Assembly: GCA_955652635.1 (NCBI GenBank)
Contig: CATPBN010000185.1
Coordinates: 1-14,072 of the forward strand
Source: an uncultured Gemmatimonadaceae bacterium
GTDB lineage: Bacteria > Gemmatimonadota > Gemmatimonadetes > Gemmatimonadales > Gemmatimonadaceae
DNA: 14,072 bases
Direction of reading: 5' to 3'
Each line of letters opens with the position of its first letter. The stretch's first letter is position 1. Under the pieces are notes generated by a model, which saw only the letters and a list, made by a program, of their open reading frames with translations, was not told where the DNA came from and made no database searches. Below are positions 1 to 5,443 of this stretch, piece after piece. The position numbers and the translations under genes are program-made.

Positions 1-969
1 CTTATCATCACGGAGACGGCCTCACGCCTCGCCGACGTCCTGCAGTACGTGCGCAACCTCGACGTTCGCACCCCGCAGGTCGGCATCAAGGCCAAGATCA
101 TCTTCGTCAACAGAACGAACATCGAAGACATCGGGCTCTCGTATGACCTCGGTACGGGTACCGACCAATTCTTCAGTCAGCTGGTCAAGCGCACGGACCC
201 TTCCACACTCAAACCGATCTCTACCGACGGTAGCGGAGTTCCCAACGCATTGGGCGGCGGCACGCCTTTCAATGGCGACCGGGTTCTTCTCGGCGGTAAT
301 GCGCTGTCAGCGATCGCCAATGCGAACGCACGCGTAGTCAATCCCGCTCTGCAAGTGGTCTTCTCGACCGCGCTCGGCAAATTCCAGCTCACGAGCTTCC
401 TCGACGCGCTCCAGGAAGTTCGACTCGCCGATCTTCAGGCCGAGCCGAGCATCGTGACGCTTGACAATCGCCAGGCATCGATTCAGGTCGGTCAGGAAAT
501 ACCGATAAGAGTACTGGACGCGGGTACCGCAGCTCTCGCTACGGGGGGCGCGGCCCAGGCGCCGCGTGCAACGGTCCAGATGAAACAGGTCGGTATCATT
601 CTGACCGTTACGCCCCACATCACGAACAACCGCCAGATTCTGCTGCTCCTGCACGCCGAGAACTCCGACGCGCAGCTCGCGTCGTCGGACGTCGGGTTCA
701 TCTTCGGCAAGCAGTCGGGAGACACCCAGCTCCTCGTCGGGGACGGCGAGACAGCAGTCATCGGCGGGTTAACGGTAACACAAACCACGCAGTCCAAGTC
801 GGGCATTCCGATCCTCGTCGATCTGCCGATCATCGGGAGACTGTTCGGCGAGACGCGCACCGACGACGAAAAGCGTGACCTCCTCATCCTCGTCACGCCC
901 CACATCATCGACGACGGTGCGCCGATCCCCGGTGCCTCGTCCAATCCGATACCACCAGCCACCCGTTAA
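1..969 (+). CDS. pilQ: Type IV pilus / type II secretion secretin, C-terminal part (5' end outside window)
   Basis: The frame is open from base 1, so the gene begins upstream; 322 codons are visible before TAA. The first residues (LIITETASRLADV...LDVRTPQV) match the end of a secretin N-domain, whose last strand leads into the outer-membrane barrel. Next come QAEPSIVTLDNRQASIQVG and, near the end, PILVDLPIIGRLFGETRTD followed by RDLLILVTPHII, the standard signature of the secretin family (PilQ, GspD, PulD). Secretins form large gated outer-membrane pores for pilus or substrate passage. A stretch rich in Gly, Asn and Ala between the N-domain and the barrel core (about residues 60-105) is probably a loop. 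PilQ is favoured over GspD because aroC and aroK follow and pilQ-aroK linkage is classical, but the visible half cannot separate the two. The family is certain; the gene symbol is an inference. Confidence 0.88.
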   Translation, partial: LIITETASRLADVLQYVRNLDVRTPQVGIKAKIIFVNRTNIEDIGLSYDLGTGTDQFFSQLVKRTDPSTLKPISTDGSGVPNALGGGTPFNGDRVLLGGNALSAIANANARVVNPALQVVFSTALGKFQLTSFLDALQEVRLADLQAEPSIVTLDNRQASIQVGQEIPIRVLDAGTAALATGGAAQAPRATVQMKQVGIILTVTPHITNNRQILLLLHAENSDAQLASSDVGFIFGKQSGDTQLLVGDGETAVIGGLTVTQTTQSKSGIPILVDLPIIGRLFGETRTDDEKRDLLILVTPHIIDDGAPIPGASSNPIPPATR

Positions 970-975
970 AGGTGA
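970..975 (+). promoter_or_regulatory. Shine-Dalgarno deciding the lipoprotein start at 981
   Basis: AGGTGA lies five bases before ATG at 981 and directly after the secretin stop. An in-frame GTG at 972 would lie inside this site and would have no ribosome-binding site of its own. ATG 981 is therefore preferred. Confidence 0.55.
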
Positions 976-980
976 CTCGA

Positions 981-2636
981 ATGTATAAAGATCTCACTGG
1001 CGGTCTGCGCCACGGCCTGACACTAGCCGTGATCGCAGCATCGATCTCTCTGGGCGTAGCGGCGTGCAATGACACGACGTCGTCGAACGGTACGCAGGAT
1101 CGCACTCCGCCGACCATGACCCTCACACCGATCACGGGCGGCGCTGACACGGTCATTGCCTTCTCGGCTCGGGCGAAGGACAACCTTGGGTTGAGGACGA
1201 TTCACGTTCAGGCTGTCGGCGCCGTCGGAGTACTTTACGATACCACATTCACGAGCGCGGTAACCGACTTTACTCGGGCGTTCACTCTTTTTGCCTCCCG
1301 CTTAGTTCCGCCCGGCACGCCTGTCGTCATCACTGCTACGGCAGTGGACGGCGCCGGGAACACGTCCGGTGTCGACACGCTGCGCCTGGCCACCGGGAAC
1401 CTTCCCCCGCCAGATGTAAAGGTGCTGAGCCCCTTCTCGGGAAGTTCGGCGGTCCTTGGCAAATCCATCGTCGTTACGGTAATGGGGAAGACCGCGGTCA
1501 AGATCCGCTCGCTGGGCCTGAATACGACGGGTCCAGTCGTGCGCGCGGATTCGGCCATTTATTCGAGTCCTCTCAAGGATTCCCTGACGATGCAGGACAC
1601 GATTGCAATTCCGCTGACCGCGAGCGCCGGGACGCTCACAATCACGCCGTTCCTCAGAGATTCCTTGGGACAACGCGCAGTGGGCACGAGCATCACGATC
1701 ACGGTCCAGACGGCAGCTCAGGTCAATTCCGTACCAGTAGTGAATGCGTACTGCGCAAGCAGCTCGGTTTACGACAACGCCTGCGGGCATGTTAACCGCA
1801 TCGAGGTAGGCGATACCGTACACGTCGAGGCCGATGACCCGAGCGGCATCGCCCAACTTGGCTACGAAGTTCGTAGCGCCCTTGGCGGACCGATTGATGA
1901 TTCTGCGACGTTCGTATCGAGTGGGCAGCTGACGTTCCAGCCCCACGTCTTCACGATGAAACTCCCGTACACGACGTTCCCTACGACCGCGTACATCCAG
2001 GTGTTCGCTCGAAACGCGAATGGCGTCAGAGCCTACGCCAAGCTTGCGAGTGGCTCGGACCGTATCGACACTGTGACGGTGGTCGCCGGGAATACCCGTC
2101 CGCTGCCGGCTGGCGGTATCGTGGCCGACGTCATGTATCACCCGGGTAAGGACCGTCTCTACATTACCAACATCACACAGAACCGTGTCGAGGTCTTCGA
2201 TCTCGCTTCACTTGCCTTCCAGCCTGGGATCATCGTTGGTTCGCGTCCTTGGGGAATCGCTGGTTGGCCGCGCAACAGCACTGGCGCCATTGGCGATACG
2301 GTACTCGTTGCGAACTCGGGCGGTACGAGTATCAGCTATGTAAGGTTGGACGCTGTCGGTAACGGCGTAGAGGCGTTCCGTTATCAGCTTCCGAATATCA
2401 TCGCCTATACGATTACAACGACGACATCGGTGACAAGCGGTCTGCCGACTCAGGTTCGCACCGTGTACGATTTCAGTGATCGTCCGCAGTATCTCGGCGC
2501 GACCTGCATTGCGTCCGGAGGAGTCTGCGGGGATGTCATTCTCGCGTACTCAACGACCCCCACGCCCGGCCAGTCGGCTCCGTTCCAAAGCAACAATGGA
2601 ACGTTGCGTTGGGAGAATCTGACGAAGGTTACGTAG
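981..2636 (+). CDS. Surface lipoprotein with Ig-like domains and start of a beta-propeller; ends at an in-frame TAG
   Basis: 551 residues from ATG 981. A basic N-terminus, a hydrophobic core and the lipobox VAAC (Cys29) predict export by Sec and lipid anchoring. Two or three Ig-like beta-sandwich repeats follow (roughly residues 40-130, 135-245 and 250-365), with phrases such as DGAGNTSGVDTLRL and DDPSGIAQLGYEV. From about residue 375 the sequence resembles YVTN/NHL-type beta-propeller blades (VMYHPGKDRLYITN...NRVEVFDLASL). The frame then meets TAG at 2634, but the same frame stays open and propeller-like up to 3389. I therefore read this as the N-terminal two thirds of one roughly 800-residue gene that is broken, read through or misread. 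It starts 12 bases after the secretin stop, so co-transcription is likely and a pilus- or surface-related role possible. I do not recognise a specific function. Confidence 0.72.
   Translation: MYKDLTGGLRHGLTLAVIAASISLGVAACNDTTSSNGTQDRTPPTMTLTPITGGADTVIAFSARAKDNLGLRTIHVQAVGAVGVLYDTTFTSAVTDFTRAFTLFASRLVPPGTPVVITATAVDGAGNTSGVDTLRLATGNLPPPDVKVLSPFSGSSAVLGKSIVVTVMGKTAVKIRSLGLNTTGPVVRADSAIYSSPLKDSLTMQDTIAIPLTASAGTLTITPFLRDSLGQRAVGTSITITVQTAAQVNSVPVVNAYCASSSVYDNACGHVNRIEVGDTVHVEADDPSGIAQLGYEVRSALGGPIDDSATFVSSGQLTFQPHVFTMKLPYTTFPTTAYIQVFARNANGVRAYAKLASGSDRIDTVTVVAGNTRPLPAGGIVADVMYHPGKDRLYITNITQNRVEVFDLASLAFQPGIIVGSRPWGIAGWPRNSTGAIGDTVLVANSGGTSISYVRLDAVGNGVEAFRYQLPNIIAYTITTTTSVTSGLPTQVRTVYDFSDRPQYLGATCIASGGVCGDVILAYSTTPTPGQSAPFQSNNGTLRWENLTKVT
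2634..2636 (+). other. In-frame amber codon splitting the lipoprotein gene
   Basis: TAG (context ACG TAG CAT) separates two open segments that share one reading frame, with no shift and only 21 bases from the stop to the next ATG. Other genes in the window also end in TAG (5441, 10106, 14069), so amber is a normal stop here and general recoding is unlikely. One base change would restore a sense codon: TCG Ser, CAG Gln, TGG Trp or TAC/TAT Tyr. Confidence 0.85.
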
Positions 2637-2657
2637 CATCTGTTCTTCGAGCAGGCC

Positions 2658-3389
2658 ATGGGCCAAAGCGGAGCGCGCTCCGATACGCTTGAGGTCATTC
2701 GATTTGACGCCAATGGTGTCAATCAGACTACCCTGGTGCCCTACAAGTACACCAATCCCGGAACAGGCGCCGTATCGTCGACTGTCATCGACATCAACAG
2801 GCTTGGGTTCACCGACACCACGTTTGTACGAGGATCAGGGAACTTCAATCTCGCCATATTCGGGGAAGGCGGAGCGGTCAATGGAAGCCGCGCGATGACA
2901 TATAACGTCTCACGAGGTTTCGACCCCAACTTCCCGTTCATTGACCTCGGCGTCTCGCCGGCTTCGAATGTGTCCGACTTCATCGCGAACGCATTCTCGA
3001 AGGTTCAGGGCGTAGCTATCAACTTTGACGGCTCGCTCGTCGCGATCAGAGGGGACTCTACCTATCTGCTGAGCGGAGCGGCTCTTAGACTGCAGGGCGT
3101 GCTCTCCACTACAACTGGCAACGCGGGGATCGACTTTCACCCGCAGAACAATGCAGCAATGTTCCCGCTCAGCACCCGTCTGATTTTCGCAGCGTCCTCT
3201 CAGCCGCTGATCGATGTCTACGATACCAACTGCTATCAGAAAATTGCCCAGATCCAGATACGTGACCCGATAATCGGGCCGGTGAAGGCGGCTCTGCGGC
3301 CGACCGGACAACTGGTGCTCGTCGGAGCGACGGCACGAGGGGTTGTCATCGCGACGCTTCCGAATACGTTTACCACGACCTGCCCGTAG
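2658..3389 (+). CDS. C-terminal fragment of the interrupted beta-propeller lipoprotein
   Basis: 243 residues if translation restarts at ATG 2658; the frame is open from 2637 directly after the TAG. There is no signal peptide, so a protein made from this ATG alone would stay in the cytoplasm. Blade-like sequence continues: GVAINFDGSLVAIRGDSTYLL, DFHPQNNAAMFP, RLIFAASSQPLIDVYD and LRPTGQLVLVGA all look like propeller strands. The only candidate ribosome-binding site, GAGCAGG, is two bases from the ATG, which is too close to be convincing. The shared frame, the continuing fold and the missing start signals mark it as the remaining third of the upstream lipoprotein rather than a separate gene. 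It could still be made by readthrough or by translational restart. Function is unknown. Confidence 0.6.
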   Translation: MGQSGARSDTLEVIRFDANGVNQTTLVPYKYTNPGTGAVSSTVIDINRLGFTDTTFVRGSGNFNLAIFGEGGAVNGSRAMTYNVSRGFDPNFPFIDLGVSPASNVSDFIANAFSKVQGVAINFDGSLVAIRGDSTYLLSGAALRLQGVLSTTTGNAGIDFHPQNNAAMFPLSTRLIFAASSQPLIDVYDTNCYQKIAQIQIRDPIIGPVKAALRPTGQLVLVGATARGVVIATLPNTFTTTCP

Positions 3390-3392
3390 GTT

Positions 3393-3407
3393 CCCGCAGG
3401 ACGCGGG
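3393..3407 (+). repeat. Short hairpin after the lipoprotein gene
   Basis: CCCGC AGGAC GCGGG forms a 5-bp GC stem with a 5-base loop, four bases after the stop codon. No T-run follows, so it is not an intrinsic terminator by itself. It may stabilise the 3' end of the message or act together with the strong hairpin just downstream. Confidence 0.35.
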
Positions 3408-3421
3408 TACGAGTTGGAAAG

Positions 3422-3454
3422 CGAGCCCGGTCAAAAGCCGGGCTCGTTTCTTTT
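3422..3454 (+). terminator. Strong intrinsic terminator between the lipoprotein gene and aroC
   Basis: The perfect 9-bp stem CGAGCCCGG / CCGGGCTCG has a 7-base loop (TCAAAAG) and is followed by TTTCTTTT. This is a textbook Rho-independent terminator. Two bases later comes the aroC ribosome-binding site and 11 bases later the aroC ATG, so no promoter can fit between terminator and gene. See the finding on attenuation. Confidence 0.9.
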
Positions 3455-3456
3455 AT

Positions 3457-3461
3457 GGAGG
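3457..3461 (+). promoter_or_regulatory. Shine-Dalgarno of aroC
   Basis: GGAGG lies three bases before ATG 3465. It fixes the start there and excludes the upstream in-frame GTG at 3414, whose extra 17 codons would be encoded by the terminator hairpin and its T-run. Confidence 0.75.
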
Positions 3462-3464
3462 CGC

Positions 3465-4652
3465 ATGCTGCGATTCACCACCGCCGGGGAGTCACACGGG
3501 CCAGCCCTCGTAGCCATCCTCGAGGGTATGGTCGCTGGCCTGCCTCTCCTGGCGGCTGACGTGGACACGGAGCTCGCCCGCAGGCAGCAGGGCTACGGCC
3601 GCGGCAGGCGCATGAAGATCGAGTCCGACCACGCCGAGCTTCTATCCGGCGTGCGAGCCGGCCAGACGCTAGGCTCCCCGATCGCCATGCTCGTCCACAA
3701 TCGGGACTGGAAGAACTGGCAGGAGATCATGGATCCTGCCCCGCGGGACAACGACCCCGAGCGAAAGCGGGCGGTGACCCGACCGCGACCTGGACATGTC
3801 GATCTCTCGGGAATGCTCAAGTACGATCGGGACGACGCGCGCGACGTTCTGGAGCGTGCATCCGCCCGCGAAACTACGGCGCGCGTGGCCGCGGGAGCCA
3901 TCTGCAGGCGATTCCTCACTGAGTTCGGTATCACCCTCGGCAGCCACGTCGTGCACATTGGCGGAGTCGACGCCAAGTCGCCCGCGAAGATGCCGGCTGA
4001 TCTCAACGCGGTGGCCGACTCGTCGCCCCTACGGACTCTGGACGGCGTCGCGGAAAAAGCGATGATCGCGCGTATCGACGCCGCAAAGGCGGATGGTAAC
4101 ACCCTTGGTGGAGTCGCCGAAGTGATTTGTGACGGCGTCCCGGTGGGACTCGGCTCCCACGTGTCGTGGGACAGAAAGCTCGATGGAAGACTCGCTGCGG
4201 CCATCATGTCGATCCCGGCGGTAAAAGCGGTGGAGATCGGATTGGGTGTTGAGTCGGCTCACAGGAAGGGGTCCGACGTTCACGACGAGATCGACGCCGA
4301 CGCGCGAAACGTGAAAGCGGGTGGCGTGCGCCGGCGAACCAATCGCGCCGGTGGAATGGAAGGTGGAGTCAGCAACGGCGAGCAGATCGTCATCCGCGCG
4401 GCGATGAAGCCGATCAGCACGCTGATGCGCCCCTTGGGCACGATCGAAATGAAGACTCGGGAGCCCGCACAGGCAGTCGCGGAACGAAGTGATGTCACGG
4501 CCGTTCCTGCGATGGGGGTAATCGCCGAAGCCATGACAGCATTCGTCGTTGCCCAGGCGCTCCTTGAGAAGTTTGGCGGAGACTCGCTCAAAGAGACCAG
4601 GCGCAATTACGACAATTACATTCAGTCCCTGAGTGACAGAAAGGGACGATAA
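3465..4652 (+). CDS. aroC: Chorismate synthase
   Basis: Chorismate synthase converts 5-enolpyruvylshikimate-3-phosphate to chorismate in the cytoplasm. It is the last shikimate-pathway step and needs reduced FMN although there is no net redox change. The protein has 395 residues, close to the ~390 of the Bacillus-type enzyme. All three family signatures are visible: AGESHGPALVAILEG at residues 7-21, ERASARETTARVAAGA at 130-145, and ERSDVTAVPAMGVIAEAM at 340-357. The conserved QQGYGRGRRM segment with its basic residues for FMN and phosphate binding lies near residue 42. The start is set by GGAGG before ATG 3465. The 3' end overlaps aroK by 20 bases, so translation of the two is probably coupled. 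No key residue appears to be missing. Confidence 0.97.
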   Translation: MLRFTTAGESHGPALVAILEGMVAGLPLLAADVDTELARRQQGYGRGRRMKIESDHAELLSGVRAGQTLGSPIAMLVHNRDWKNWQEIMDPAPRDNDPERKRAVTRPRPGHVDLSGMLKYDRDDARDVLERASARETTARVAAGAICRRFLTEFGITLGSHVVHIGGVDAKSPAKMPADLNAVADSSPLRTLDGVAEKAMIARIDAAKADGNTLGGVAEVICDGVPVGLGSHVSWDRKLDGRLAAAIMSIPAVKAVEIGLGVESAHRKGSDVHDEIDADARNVKAGGVRRRTNRAGGMEGGVSNGEQIVIRAAMKPISTLMRPLGTIEMKTREPAQAVAERSDVTAVPAMGVIAEAMTAFVVAQALLEKFGGDSLKETRRNYDNYIQSLSDRKGR

Positions 4653-5166
4653 GCCGCCGCCGCATCTGATCCTCGTCGGACTTCCAGGAGTGGGCAAGAC
4701 GACGATCGGGAAAGCTGCGGCGCGCCGGCTGGGAAGACCGTTTCTCGACTTCGATCGCGAGATCGAGCGGAGATCCGGTATGGAGGTGCGAGAGATCTTC
4801 CGCCTGAAGGGGGAAGACCACTTTCGCGCGATGGAATCCGCCCTGACGCATGAGCTGAGCAGTGGTGGCGGAATGGTGTTGTCGCCGGGCGGGGGTTGGA
4901 TAACGCAGACGAGGTCCGTCGAACTTTTGCGTTCGACTGGACGTATCATATACCTTAGAGCGTCACCCGAAGCAGTTGCTCGAAGGCTGCGCCGGGTGGA
5001 GACCAGACCGCTCCTGGCGGGCAGAGACCCGGTGCTGGCACTACGAGAGCTTTATGAAAAGAGGCGGGGCCTTTACGAGACGGCCGACGTGGTTCTCGAC
5101 GCGGAAAAGCTTGTGAGACAACAACTTATAACGAAAATCGTCGAGCTTGGCTCGACCATCAAATAA
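4633..5166 (+). CDS. aroK: Shikimate kinase
   Basis: Shikimate kinase phosphorylates shikimate with ATP at the 3-hydroxyl, two steps before AroC. The protein has 177 residues, normal for the family. Visible parts are the P-loop GLPGVGKT (residues 16-23), the shikimate-binding LDFDREIE with Asp41, GEDHFRAME with Arg65 (equivalents of E. coli Asp34 and Arg58), the GGG turn at 86-88 that also contacts shikimate, and the lid around VETRPLLAG. The GTG start lies inside aroC and gives a 20-base overlap. There is no clear ribosome-binding site before it, so expression probably depends on ribosomes finishing aroC. No other usable start lies before the P-loop. Having aroC and aroK side by side suggests coordinated chorismate supply. 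Confidence 0.95.
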   Translation: MTERDDKPPPHLILVGLPGVGKTTIGKAAARRLGRPFLDFDREIERRSGMEVREIFRLKGEDHFRAMESALTHELSSGGGMVLSPGGGWITQTRSVELLRSTGRIIYLRASPEAVARRLRRVETRPLLAGRDPVLALRELYEKRRGLYETADVVLDAEKLVRQQLITKIVELGSTIK

Positions 5167-5180
5167 CTAAGGCGTCACTT

Positions 5181-5441
5181 ATGGACGAACGAATTCCAGG
5201 ACAGACCACCTTCCGGGTGATGGGACCGCACGAGCGGGGGCGGTTCGCACCCGACGCGTGGGGACATCTGCTCTCCCTCAACGGCTCGGGAGCGATCAAC
5301 GGCCCCGAGCTGGAGCATATCATCGAACGGGCCCTAATGCAGTTTGAGGGGCGGATTGCGCTTGATGATCTGCGGGGATTGCTGGAAGGGACTGGTTTGG
5401 AAGACTCCTCCCCGAGCGGCGACAACACAACGGTGCATTAG
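5181..5441 (+). CDS. Short DUF494/Smg-family protein
   Basis: 86 residues; AAGG stands eight bases before ATG 5181. From memory, the segment FRVMGPHERGRFAPDAWG followed by HLLSLNGSGAINGPELEHIIERAL and IALDDLRGLLEG lines up with the C-terminal half of E. coli Smg (DUF494). Shared features are the 'R..TPEE..RLD...GFL' type opening, a helix ending IERVL/IERAL, and a final LDDL(K/R) helix. The usual N-terminal half of about 70 residues is absent here. Smg has no established biochemical function. In many proteobacteria it is found beside dprA or topA, and here it ends two bases before topA, which supports the assignment. The last dozen residues are polar and probably disordered. Family membership is likely; the function is unknown. 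Confidence 0.7.
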   Translation: MDERIPGQTTFRVMGPHERGRFAPDAWGHLLSLNGSGAINGPELEHIIERALMQFEGRIALDDLRGLLEGTGLEDSSPSGDNTTVH

Positions 5442-5443
5442 AG

